Positions 36,267-46,435 are shown, counted from the first letter of the stretch. The stretch: DNA of 64,000 nt from Kappaphycus alvarezii (GCA_002205965.3 NADL03000037.1:496001-560000), one strand, 5' to 3'. Program-made: numbers and translations. Notes: generated by a model from the sequence alone, not told the origin.

Positions 36267-36619
36267 TTAGAGCATCTTCACCCGCCCCTAACCAGAGGAT
36301 CAAAACAACTTTTTGGTCATTAGGTCAAAAATTGTATTTCCCACCCCCAGGAATCTACAGATCAAATTAGATAATATTTTGCAACGGAAGTAAAACCAAG
36401 TGGCATATTTCCAAGTTTTGCCACCGCATTTTACCCTCGTGGTATCCACGTGTGTCGTCATCATTGGTGCAGCCGACTCGTTCAACAGCATTGGCGGGAA
36501 AAGTACGAAGTGGTCATTATTGATGAGGGCGATCAAACGAACTAGAGAACGCATTCTTCCCAAGTACAACTACAGTTACGCAATACAGTTCCAATCATAT
36601 GCAAAAGCTCCCAATCTCC

Positions 36620-37610
36620 ATGGCTTCTAAGGTGCCGGGATCCCCACTACTCACAAGCTGAGGATGCTGCACTTTGGCGAGCTTGGATTCGAGTATCTGA
36701 TGACCCATTTGTCGGTGCCGAACAGAAACGGGATAGTTTTTGCTTCAACATATGGACCCAGTACGAGACCTTAAAGCCGGGAGCTTCTCTATTGCGACCT
36801 CTGGCCTCCGTTACTAGTCGTATCAAGCAGATTGTGAAAGTATGCGTCAAATTCTCGGCTTGTCACAGTACTGTCGTTTTATCTAAGCCAACCAGAGTAA
36901 ATAATGATGACATGATACGCATTGCAAGGGCGCTCTACAATGAAAGGAAAATAAAGGATCTCAATGATGAAATTGGAAAAACATTCAAGTTCTTCCCGGC
37001 TTGGGAGATTCTTCGTTCCTACAACAAGTTTCAGGCTTCCGGTACGGAATAACCGGGTAACATTGCAATTTAGATTGCTAGTACTGGTCATGATGAGGGT
37101 GATTCTGTGCACGGAATTGCAGCAGACAATCCAACAAACAATAAAGGCTCATCCTCCGGTGGGAATAGCCATACAAAACCGCATACATGGCATTCTACTG
37201 GACTTCCGCAAGACAGAAGTGCGGCTAAACATGAGGCGTAACGTAGTCAACAGGTTGCGAAGAACCTACACCTTGCTAAAGAAGCGCTTCAAGCGCAGAA
37301 AGAACGAACAGAGATCTTGGCAAAGCACAATGACATTCTGCTTTTTTCGCAAAGCTCAGGTGGCGTCCAGTCTTCTGAAGCCCAAAAATACTTTAAATTG
37401 ATGCAAAAAGAGGCATTGGAAGCTGCTCGAGAGAAGGCTGCTGCACGTGCTGCACGAAAGAGTTTTGAATCTGCATCTGGAAGCCCGGCTTTTGACAATG
37501 CCCCCACAGTGAAGATCTCTATAAACAACAGCAATGAAGCGCTACATGGGTTGCCGCAATGCGTTGAAGAGAACGTGGGAACAAGAGCACTAGTTCTAGA
37601 GGATGACTAG
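36620..37610 (+). pseudogene. Harbinger accessory protein with SANT-like and NAM-associated C-terminal domains (element C)
   Basis: Starts at ATG 36620 (MASKVPGSP), then shifts frame near 36650 into a SANT/trihelix-like domain (YSQAEDAALWRAWIRVSDDP, DSFCFNIWTQYE). The next region matches the NAM-associated C-terminal domain of plant transposon-derived proteins (SRIKQIVKVCVKFSACHSTV, NNDDMIRIARALYNERK, FKFFPAWEILRSYNKFQ). The end is a coiled coil (LHLAKEALQAQKERTEILAK, HNDILLFS, AQKYFKLMQKEALEAAREK). After the frameshift one frame holds to the TAG at 37608, broken by TAA 37050, TAG 37071 and TAA 37239. The two TAA codons lie where relatives often have Gln. Such proteins bind the element ends and carry the transposase to the nucleus. 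Confidence 0.87.
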
Positions 37611-37637
37611 AGAGCTCTAGATGTTTATGTAAAAAAA

Positions 37638-39066
37638 CTATAGATTCCCTTCTATATCCCATATATTCTCAATATACAAACGTTTTGTCTTGTTGTATTC
37701 ATCCCTGTTCTGCAAAAACTCCCTCGCTTCACTCAGCGCTGCAAGACTTCCACTTGGTGGCACTACAGTACCTTGTATGCGACGAAGAGTTCCCCACATA
37801 GGCGATGAACCCTCTCTGATGCAGATAACATCAGCATCAGCGTAGTTTTGACCTTCGTCCAGTAACCAGCCTTTCCTCTACCATCGTATTAGGCAGAATA
37901 ATACAAGCCCGTATAATCCGCTTCATTACTGCCTTGCTCCAGAATCGTGCTGGCCTCTCCAGAATGTTCCATTTACTCTGAAGCACACCGAACGCCCTTT
38001 CGACATCTTTACGCGCACTCTCTTGTTTCTCCGCCATTCATTTCTCCTTTTTCGACCTCAGGAACGATATAGTCTGGTGGAAAACAGGCTATTTCGGATA
38101 TATGCCGTCAGCAAGCCAATACGGTTTGTTTCGAAGTTCGCCAGCTATACGATATTCCAGCGGAGGAGGGTGGTGTCCGCTTGCAATTTGCGCGATTAGT
38201 GGAGAAGCCTCAACAACGTTGATGTCGTTAGAAGAGCCGGGAAATCCAAAGGAAGCGTGCCAAATCCAAAGTGATTGATCCGAGATAGCCTCTAGAGTGA
38301 TCTCAGGAACTCCTTCCTTCCCTTGATACTGTCTATGAAGAGCGGTGAGACAATTTTTCTATTCCCGTTTGCAGCAATCGATGCTCCCCAGCATGCCGGG
38401 GAAGCCACGAGCTTCAGAGTGACGTATTATTCTCCTCAAATCGTCATCTGTAGGTTGACGTAGATAGATATGGGCAAAGCAATTATCAATTGCTTCAACA
38501 ATATTCTGTAAACACTGAAGAGCCGTATATTCTCCTATGCCCAAACTTTCATCTACATAGTTCGCGGCGACAACATACGCCAGAATCCTAAATGCGCGAG
38601 TCACTTTCTGTAGAGAAGATCAGCCTATTTTCCCAGTAGAGTCTTTCTTATGCACAAAATAGCTGTCATAGTTGGTAATCATCGTCAACACCCTATTAGA
38701 AACATTCCGTGAGACCCGAAACATGCGTCTAAACATCTCCTCACTGTATATGGGTACATCGGAGAAGTACTGTTCGTACAGGCGTTGATGAGCTGTTGAT
38801 GCTTGTTGGTCGATATTTGCTCTCTTCCCGGGGATGGAACCGCCTCATCGCTGAACATCTTCTTCTTCGCTACTGCTTTCCAATGTATCCTCTACAATTG
38901 ACATCCTCAATAGCCTCCTCCCACCACGCGTTTTCCTTTCCACTTGCGATATGATCTCCTTCCATATAGATGCGTGTTCTGCACTACCCTCGTACTCCTG
39001 ACAAAAAATGGAGAGGAAGGACGACGATGAGAGCCACCGGTGGGAATGCAAGCAAACAAGTATCAA
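37638..39066 (-). pseudogene. PIF/Harbinger transposase (element C), DDE residues kept, five in-frame stops
   Basis: One frame runs from 39066 to about 37860. It starts with a Ser/Glu-rich leader (LESSSEEEDVQR), then ASTAHQRLYEQYFSDVPIYS and EEMFRRMFRVSRNV, ESLGIGEYTALQCLQNIVEA, and GFPGMLGSIDCC with the first Asp at 38377. Next come WIWHASFGFPGSSNDINV with the second Asp at 38224, KPYWLADGIYPK, and ARKDVERAFGVLQSKWNIL with the Glu at 37999. Stops are TGA 38847, TGA 38622, TAG 38361, TAG 38091 and TGA 38040 (first base on minus). Two of them fall on the invariant Trp of HWEWKNC and YPKW, so they are G-to-A changes. A frameshift near 37860 precedes the tail DEGQNYADADVICIREGSSP, ending at TAG 37638-37640. 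All catalytic residues remain. Confidence 0.93.
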
Positions 39067-39179
39067 ATTATCAAATTGTCAAAACATAAAGTTTGACGCA
39101 GCCAATGACAGTGCAGCGTGTGGCACACAAATTTGCCACCTTGGTGATTTGATACCCGTGCCGGTGGAGATGCTCTTAC

Positions 39180-39550
39180 AGTAAGATAAAGTGCATTACA
39201 ATACAGGTACAGTGGGTGTAAGGAGGGGGCAGTCAATACATTACTGTACCGTAGGTCGAGATGTTCTGGAAATCATCCTCTCTGACGCCGTCTCCGCAGC
39301 TGTACAGTAAGCTTTACTCAACACAGAAATGCTGTACAGCACTGTACCCGTCAAAATGAGGACCCTGCCCAAAGAGCGAAAAGTACGAAGTTAGCGTGCG
39401 GTGCAGTACTGTACAGTATACAGTACAAAAATAAAAAGTACTTTAGATACGATACTGTACAGTACTGTACAATACTGTACAATACTGTACATGAATATGC
39501 ACTACAGTAGGTAATATGCAATAGTACTGTACAGTACAGTACATCCAAAA
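39180..39550. repeat. Dense GTAC/TACTGTACAGTAC repeat cluster
   Basis: The richest cluster of this motif: nearly continuous tactgtacagtac-type units at 39406-39430 and 39450-39545, with looser copies from 39180. The motif is its own reverse complement in part (TACTGTACAGTA), so it can fold into hairpins. It begins directly at the right end of Harbinger element C. Confidence 0.8.
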
Positions 39551-39756
39551 CGTGGTTACAGTAAATACATGCGAAAGTGGTAAGGAGGTGGCCCCTTCCA
39601 CTTGTATCGCAAGGGAATGACACCGAAACGGCTTTATGATTGCATACGGGCAGCTGTTTCTGTAGTTGGAAAGGACGGGATTAAAGTCTGCATGGCAAGT
39701 AGTATCAACTGACAGGCACGGAACAAAAGTTACTGTACAGGCCACAACTGCGGCCA

Positions 39757-40452
39757 TTGTCTGGAATGAGTTACTTTTCATCTTTTGGCCTTAAAAAATG
39801 TCGTTATATTTGCAGAAATGCTGTCAATTTTGCCGTTCTTGCAATTCTTTCGAGACTTTCCGTCCGTCACTTCCACAGTGACAGTTTCTCCCTACAACAA
39901 GTGTCCTTCGAAAGTAGGTGTTCCGTTTTTTTCAACAAAATAAGATTCTATGCCCTTTTACATGCACAATTTGTACCCTGGAATTGCAAACACTATCAAA
40001 AACAGTGGCAGAGTTCCTCAACGGCTTCTACCGCCCCGGTAACTTGGTACGCCAATCGGTATATTGTTGCAGCCGCTTACCATCACCAGCACCTTTCGAA
40101 GATCTTAACCTTCATGAACTTCTCCACTGACGGGCTTGAGACTTCCCCTGGTCCGACTCCGGCACGTCGGGATGAACCGCAAACGGGAAAGGTGCACTAC
40201 ACCAATGAGGTACGAATACTAAACACGTGTTCCATACGCTCGCAACTCCTACTTCCTTCCGCGCTGATCCTCGCCTACATTGAAACTGAAAGTCATATCC
40301 CTTACAACGGAGACTGCTGGTACTTCGGGAACAGCCTTCCACAAACCCACTTCTCGTTTCGCCTATCAAGTCCCATGCCTCACCCCGATGAGCTATTTTC
40401 GTTTCTAACCTTACTTGCTGCCATTCGCATCGAATCGTTCGCGTCTACTTGA
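39757..40452 (+). other. Long open frame of unknown nature
   Basis: An ATG-started frame of 231 codons in GC-balanced DNA. It is Ser/Ala/Tyr/His-rich with no domain, signal peptide or repeat that I recognise. A second frame at 39918-40130 overlaps it and is no more convincing. It directly precedes a possible zinc-finger exon at 40.4-40.6 kb, so it could be the 5' part of that gene or of an unknown element. Coding status is uncertain. Confidence 0.3.
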
Positions 40453-40602
40453 AACTGTCAATGGGTCCGACATCTCACCGGGGACCGGTGCCAATGTCTT
40501 GCACCGTGTGACAAAGTTTCACATTTACCAAAAGCAACGCCCGAACGGCGCCGGTGTTACAAAGCGCGCAAGGTGCAATCATTGCCAAGGAGATTGGGCG
40601 TA
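40415..40602 (+). other. Possible exon with BED-like CxxC segment and a splice-donor-like end
   Basis: The frame reads HRVTKFHIYQKQRP, then GVTKRARCNHCQGDW, like the first half of a BED zinc finger (aromatic-rich lead, then C-x2-C). It lacks the His/Cys second half and an ATG. Right after the CNHC block the DNA reads GC-GTAAGT (from 40600), a good 5' splice site, and the frame hits TAA there if not spliced. This fits an exon ending at 40599, either of a host gene or of a hAT-like transposase. Acceptors such as ggcag near 40640 exist but none is proven. Confidence 0.35.
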
Positions 40603-40679
40603 AGTAACTGGGTTTTTCGTCTATTCAAGTGATCGCTTCGGCAGTCCCATCCTCCTTTATTCGGCGTCACTGACATTTA

Positions 40680-41324
40680 TTTGGTGGCCCATTCCTGCGT
40701 TTCTTCGCTGCATCTTGCTTTGGGAAAGTTACAATGAGACCCGCCTCAAGAATCACATAACGGATCCATATCGTGGTTGCCGCCGCATTTCGGAGGAGGC
40801 GCGCAGTCGTGTCCGAGCAAACGATGTCAGCAATACAGCTCCACCACATCCACCTCCTCCTCCTGCAAATCCCGCGGTGAGTTCCGCCGCAACCATTCCT
40901 GCACCGTCCCCCTCCGGCACCCCTGCCCCCTCCATCAAAACGCAAGCGTGAATCAGTTGTGGTCGCGGCCGTGGCACCCATCCAAAACCAAGGTCCTGTC
41001 GTCCCTGTATCATCAGAGCAGGATATCCTAGACGGCATCGGCTCAACAGCCGACGCTGCGCAATCAGGCCAAGTTCATATCGCGCTCGAGTTTTCTATGG
41101 CATCGGGCACACTGCTTCGAGCAAGCTGGATCGCGTCAGAACTGCTTACCGAGTTCCACCGTGATATTGGTGAAGTCAAGCTAATACCGAGAAGTACTGA
41201 GAATACTTTCAACATATGGATCGGGGGTAAGATTGTTTGGTCTCGTGGTCTGGGCCAACCACCACCTGACTACGATCACCTCAGGCCGATCTTCCGTGCT
41301 CAGTGTTGCAACGCAACTCTCTGA
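40680..41324 (+). CDS. Rdx/SelW-family-like protein lacking the CxxC redox motif; gene model uncertain
   Basis: Codons at 41070-41315 match the Rdx (selenoprotein W-like, thioredoxin-like fold) domain: LLRASWIASELLTEFHRDIG, EVKLIPRSTENTFNIWIGGK and IVWSRGLG, ending in a degenerate form of the usual FPE-LK-RD tail. In the family, this stretch begins with E-(Y/F)-C-x-x-C/U; here it is EFSMASGT, Ser at both redox positions. The part before is Pro/Ala-rich (about 40840-40940). Upstream and downstream frames differ; removing a GT-AG intron 40877-40946 (GTGAGT...CAAG) joins them in phase, or a frameshift explains the break. No ATG is clear. It may be a diverged paralog or a pseudogene. Confidence 0.5.
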
Positions 41325-41747
41325 CCGCGGTTACACTCGCTCGAGGCATCAGCGTTTTTCATTGACTTGTTTTCTGTAATCCGGTGGCAGTGATCACATG
41401 ATTGAAAATACGTCGCCTTTTCAATACTCGCGGTGACAATGTCGTACTATTACTAAGCTGGTCTCAAGTTCGTCGTGGTGTATAGCCTTTGCGGAACCCA
41501 AATCAGTAGGCAAAGCGAATGACCTTTCTTTGTCGGATGCGACATGGGGCGATCTACCGAACAGTCCAAGGATCAGTTCAATTTAGTAAAGTCTAAGATG
41601 TCGCAGGTAACTGCCTACGTTACGCTCTTGCTCCCTACTTACATTCCCCCTGTCGACCAGCTTCTTGTCATGCCCAAGGGCCGATGGTGTTCCGGCATTT
41701 AAAATTGCCGAAAATCGAGTGCATTCAAGAGGACCAGGCTTGTCAAT

Positions 41748-42496
41748 TTACGGACGCAGAACGCCAGAGTCGGTAAGTTTCTTCTCCATGTCGCTTAGAG
41801 CCTCTGCGTTCGCTTTCTGAACTTCGTCGGCATGCTCAGGCAACACTTCCTCCACTGCTTTCACCTCTGGAACATAATGGCGAAGCATGTTTTCTACCCC
41901 ATTCTTGAGGGTAATGCTACTGCTTGAACATGTGCTGCATGCCCCTGCAACTCAAGCTTGACAATTCCTGTATCTGGATCGAAGCCGCGATACAAAATGC
42001 TCCCACCGTCCTCTGCTACTGCCGGCTTAACTCGCGTTTCTAGCAATTCTTTGACCATTGCGACAACCTCATCATCATCCTCTGTGATCAGTGTGTCGGC
42101 GTTCATAACAGCCTCCCCATCTTGCAAGATCACACTTTCCGTTCCATTCGCAAAGAATTCCATGATGACTTCGAAGATTTCAGGCCTTAGTACAGCCCAA
42201 TCGACAGGGTCATCTTTTGTCACAGTGACAAAATCGGACCCGAAGAATACAGAGCGAACACCACTGATCGTGAATAGTTTCCGAGCCAACGGTGAAGTGC
42301 TTGCCGCCCGCACAGAGGGAAAGTCAGCCGTTCCATGGCCGCCGGGCATGACCTCGCGACCAGGCATAAACATTACCGCGTGAGCATTCGGCGTATGTTG
42401 CGTTTGGATGAACATACGTCGACTGAAAAGTGTGTTGCGAAGAAATCTTGTGTCCTTTCCATGACGAAACAGAATTGATGAAGCCCTTCGCAGCAT
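41748..42496 (-). CDS. NFU1: Mitochondrial NFU1-type iron-sulfur cluster scaffold/carrier, single-base frameshift
   Basis: NFU1 carries [4Fe-4S] clusters to mitochondrial targets such as lipoyl synthase. ATG at 42496 begins a basic N-terminus ([20 protein letters not shown]), a likely mitochondrial targeting signal. The Nfu N-terminal domain spans residues 28-123 ([39 protein letters not shown]). The NifU-like C-terminal domain starts near 141 ([40 protein letters not shown]). At the GGGG run (plus-strand CCCC 41942-41945) one base is missing compared with the expected G-A-C reading. The next frame then carries the cluster-binding CSTC (41928-41939), [20 protein letters not shown], and ends at TAA 41748-41750. 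Every other part is intact, so a homopolymer sequencing error is likely. Total length would be near 250 residues, as usual for the family. Confidence 0.93.
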
Positions 42497-43320
42497 CCTC
42501 TTCTCGGGTTTATGAGGGGGAATGACACAGACGATCGGAACCGCAGCCTCCAGCCAGTTGCTTATTTCTGGATCCTGAGCGTATGGCGCAGTTGGTTTTG
42601 AGCGAAACGAAAACAGGATTATCGCACGAGATTCATGGATTCTGCGAATGTCAACCAGCACCTCATTCTTGGGATCAGCAGGACGGTCTTGTACTGTTCT
42701 GCACAGTGCTTCCGAATGATCCGATTTACCGTACTAAATCTGAATTACAAATTTCCCTGTTTACAGTATACGTTTGTAAGTTTTTCTCCGTGTCTGCTGA
42801 GTCTGTGGAACTGGATCTCGGCCAGCAGACATGCTCCTGCAGACATCATCCGCAACCCCCTCATTAGACGCCCGCCTCCCCTGATTTGTGATCTCACCCT
42901 CGTCTCCCTCTTCAAATCAATGACAAGCTCATAGGCTACCCAAATCGTTCACGGTGCCACCGAGATCGCCCATCGTGACAAGATATGCGACGTTGAGCGC
43001 AAACTGGCCTGCCAATCTCTCAATTTCCCTTCTGCCTCAACACTCTCCCAAGTTCATATTCCAGCCCCTCCCCTTTTTGCTCCTTGGGCGCTCCGTCAAC
43101 GGCCACCACTCGCCTCATTGATGCATTCATACCCTCAATCGCACGCCGCTTCTTCACGGGCACTGGTCCGGTTCGCCGCAGGATCTACCAAGGCCTTTGC
43201 TTTACCATTTGGCCGTCCGTAGGGGGAAAAGTTTGGGTAGTTTAATATTTGGAGAGTAAGGTCATTTCCTGAAAAGAGACCAGATGATCCATTAGGGATT
43301 GAGGCGAATGGGTCTAAGCT
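42497..43320. other. NFU1 upstream region with a few GTAC-type motifs
   Basis: Holds the NFU1 promoter side. Loose tactgt/acagtg motifs occur at 42690-42730 and tacagtatac at 42760. The rest, up to the LINE end, has only short frames without recognised domains. Confidence 0.45.
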
Positions 43321-43329
43321 TACACACCA

Positions 43330-45950
43330 GGAGCTTAGCAGCGTGCCCAGATCACCCTAGAAAACGTGCTGGAGACCAGTCATCAAGCAGGCAACATTGG
43401 ACATTGATGCTGCTGCGGCGAGCCTTTGAGTGAGGACTTCTTTAACCTTTACATATGTCTCCATTGTCCTTAATGCCACGTTCCGTGCAACGTCGCGTAG
43501 CAGCGCGTAGGCATCCGAGTGTCAACCTTCGAGGTTGGAGATGGGGACGGGAATATGCCTACCTCTGGCAGAATTTGCGATGAATGGCTCGTATACTCTC
43601 ACTTCGCGTTTTTCGCTGCATTGAGTGAGGTCAGCAGGCTGAAGTTGCGAAGTCTCCTGCTGCAGGGTGCCAAGGGGTTGTCGACGGTGATGTCAAAGAA
43701 GTCCGTGCCGCAGGTATGCCCCATTGTGCTAATATCGGGTCTGGTGCAGTGAAGCCATTCCCGCAGTCCCACGATCGAGCTGCCTTTTTCAAATCACTGG
43801 CCAGTAGAATGACCTGACGCTTGTGACGCTGCGTCCTTTCGCTTCCGGGCGAGCAGTGGAGGAGATGGTCGCCGCAACAGTCGAGCATTTCGGGGCAGTT
43901 CCTCTTCGGTCATAGTGTCTGCAGAGCGAAAAGTGAGACTTGACAATAACAATGGAGCCGCAACGGAAATTCTCTCGGTTCAATACTTGTCCTAAGTCCC
44001 GGAGATGGGGCTCGGATCCTGCAACGGATACCCGTTATATAGTACACTAGTACACCCGTGCTTTCGCACCGTGTAGAGCCATGGAGGCCTGTCTCCTGTT
44101 GCCGCCGAGAGGTAGCTCCTCCTGTACTCTTTTGTGATTGCATCCGTCAAGGCCTTCTGTGGCGGGGTTTGCTGGAGCAGAAAATATTGAACGGGAGAAT
44201 CATGGATTGCGTGCATGAAAGGGGCCAATCTCTGTGGGCATCCAAGGTGTCTTGGTATGTTGTCAGATCTCCGATCGAGGTGGTCAAAGGGGCTGCGCAC
44301 AACCTATTCGACGCCGAGCTGGAGGAGAGGAAGGCAGCAGCTGCAATGGACTTGGCATATGCGAATCCCACCCCAGCAATGGTTTCTTCCGTCGTCAGCA
44401 TGGCTGGGAGCTGCAGTCCTCGAAATATGACAGAGCCAAGTGCTCCCCCAGCTAGTGTCCACACGGAGCTCCCCATCATATCATCAGATTTCGCAGCTCC
44501 CTCTGCTGTGCATGATGTTGGCAATACGCGTAAAAGGTAGCTGATCTTGCAGGCACCGAAACAGTTGCGCAGAAGCTGGAAAGAGAACTGCTGTTCACGA
44601 GGTTGATGATATTGTCGAGTAACAGCTTCAGAGACTCAACGTGAGCAGTGAGGCACTTTTGCGTAAGGTATTTGGAGCCAACTGGAGCGTTCAAAACGAC
44701 TGTACCTGCGTTGCACCACTGTGTGATTTTTGGTGCGTACAAGCTGTGTACTTGCTCCTGCGGTGGAGTAGGTCACCAAATTCTGCATTTCGGTATGGCC
44801 AGATGTACCCCCCTGCTTACTTCGTCTAAAGAAGAAAGGGTATCCCACGCTCTACGGAACTGGTCGTGGCGTGCGACGATGTATCCATCGTCATGGTACC
44901 AGAGTTGATACAGCAGATTGCAGACTAGCTGTTCCTCGTCGTCCCCTGATCGCAAAAGTTTGGATTGTGAGGATCATAGGGTGTAGCCAGGTCGAGCAGG
45001 AGTCCATCAAGATTGTCGCCTTGTTGCGCACCTTGTTTGCTTCGGATGATCTGACCACCAAACCATAAGAATGCAGGTCATGCGCATAGCAGAATGTGAC
45101 CCATTGGAGCATTTCGGGAAATAGGGTTTTGATTGCTCCAAAGAAAACTGGTCGACTGCACAATTGAACGCATTCTTTGAATCTACCATCAGTATGGCAG
45201 ATTTGGAGCTATGCCCGAACTTCTGCACAGCCCGTCGGACGCTGTGGACAAGGTATTGGTGCCGGATCTGGTGGCGATGACAACTTGCAGCGGTTAGAGG
45301 TATGCAGCGGCCTTCGCAGAGGCCCTTGTCATGGGGCAGCTACCAGTCTATCTGCGCGGCGTCTCACCGACAGCAACTGGCCTCGTTGCCAAGTCCTTGG
45401 CCAACGGTATAAGGGGCGCGTCGGTAATGAGAGGTGCAAGGGCGGCTGGAGCCTTGTCAGCTGCCAAAATGTTTACAATTTTCGAACGCGCGGCTAGGAA
45501 TCCGGATGGGCCGGACGGAGATGGCGATCGCAACAATTCAACAAGTTAGCATGGCCCCAGACCAGAGCCCCTTGCGGAGGAACCCGGTGTAAAGGCGTGA
45601 ACAGCACCGAACACTTCCTTTGGAAAGTCACGGAAGAGCAGGACCCCGTCCAGTGAAGTTGGATGCGCAGTCTAGTGTGGAGGGGCTTGCTGTGGGTGCC
45701 TTGCGAAGAGGGATTGGATAACCTCTGTCAGTGGCGTTAAGACACCCAATGAGCCGAGTGCCTGGGACGCTTTTCTGTACGCCTTCTTTGTCAGTCTTGT
45801 TGTTCTGCGGATGTGACGCTGTTGCTGCTCCGGGGCACACAGCGTTGCCTTTGCATGTACGATAGACTGTTGAACTGCCTTTTCCGACAGTGTCTGGTAT
45901 CGACCAGAAATTCAAAGCTAGACCGTTCCTTCATTTTGTCAGTAATTGAT
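43330..45950 (-). mobile_element. R2-like LINE (non-LTR retrotransposon), 5'-truncated and frameshifted
   Basis: Minus-strand blocks in order. RT palm: LMVDSKNAFNCAVDQFSL near 45190 and FGAIKTLFPEMLQWVTFCYA near 45130. Catalytic box YHDD at 44898-44887 followed by GYIVARHDQFRRAWDTL and GVHLAIPKC. Post-RT: LPAMLTTEETIAGVGFAYAK and SIAAAAFLSSSSAS near 44400. SPISGTWLRTSIEPREF near 44010. A Cys-His region CCGDHLLHCSPGSERTQRHK near 43870. A restriction-like endonuclease end with PDPILAQWG and FFDITVDNPLAPCSRR near 43700, with the Asp kept. Tail: KNAK, VPISNLEG, HSDAYALLRDVARNVALRTM near 43480. At least five frameshifts separate these. The order RT, zinc finger, endonuclease at the C-terminus fits R2-type LINEs. 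Upstream of about 45.9 kb similarity is lost. Confidence 0.8.
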
Positions 45951-46171
45951 TGCCGGCAGTTTTCAAGTGGACAAGAATTTGGGCAGGTCTGTCATCGTGA
46001 CTGCAGAAAATAGAATGACTTTTAAAATGACCAAAGTCGATTGTGGTTGTTTGGAAATCTTTAGGGTAGGTCGAATTTGTCTTTCAATTTAAAACACCGA
46101 GACCTTTTCCCCTTTTGGAAAAGCCTCCGCTGCCTGGGGATGACCGCATATACCAGCACAGACGGAATCCC

Positions 46172-46435
46172 TCATTGTCGTTGCACAGAACTCGGCGAGT
46201 AAGCCCCCGCATCTGGTAGAAATGTGTGCCATGATGGGGGTACGTATCTGGAATTTTCCTCAAGTGATAGTGCGGTCTGTGGCTGAGGCATGGGTGTTGG
46301 CGGTTCTGGTGCACTTGCCACAGGTGCTAGGTCTTCCGGGATAGGGACTGGTCTGGGGGCTAGGTCATCCAGAATGGGGGCCGGTTTTAGTACCTGTGGA
46401 TGGCAATAATTTGCAACGCATACTGTACAGTTCAC
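46172..46435 (-). other. Pro-rich open frame, unassigned
   Basis: An 87-codon frame with a Pro-rich middle (LKPAPILDDLAPRPVPIPED, APVASAPEPPTPMPQP). No domain is present. The repeat-like PAPILDDLAP / PVPIPEDLAP arrangement suggests a low-complexity linker; it may be the N-terminal region of the LINE or of another element. Coding status is doubtful. Confidence 0.25.

Larger units (their letters stand above)
36267..39178. mobile_element. Complete PIF/Harbinger DNA transposon (element C), with TIRs and TTA target duplication
   Basis: The element spans 36270-39175 (2906 bases). Left end gagcatcttcacccg and right end, read inward on the other strand, gagcatctccaccgg match at 13 of 15 bases. Both ends are flanked by TTA (36267-36269 and 39176-39178), the 3-bp TWA target duplication of this superfamily. 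Inside are two convergent genes, an accessory NAM/SANT-like gene on plus and the transposase on minus, whose ends are only 27 bases apart. Both genes are full length but carry point stops, so the element is dead although structurally whole. Confidence 0.93.
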
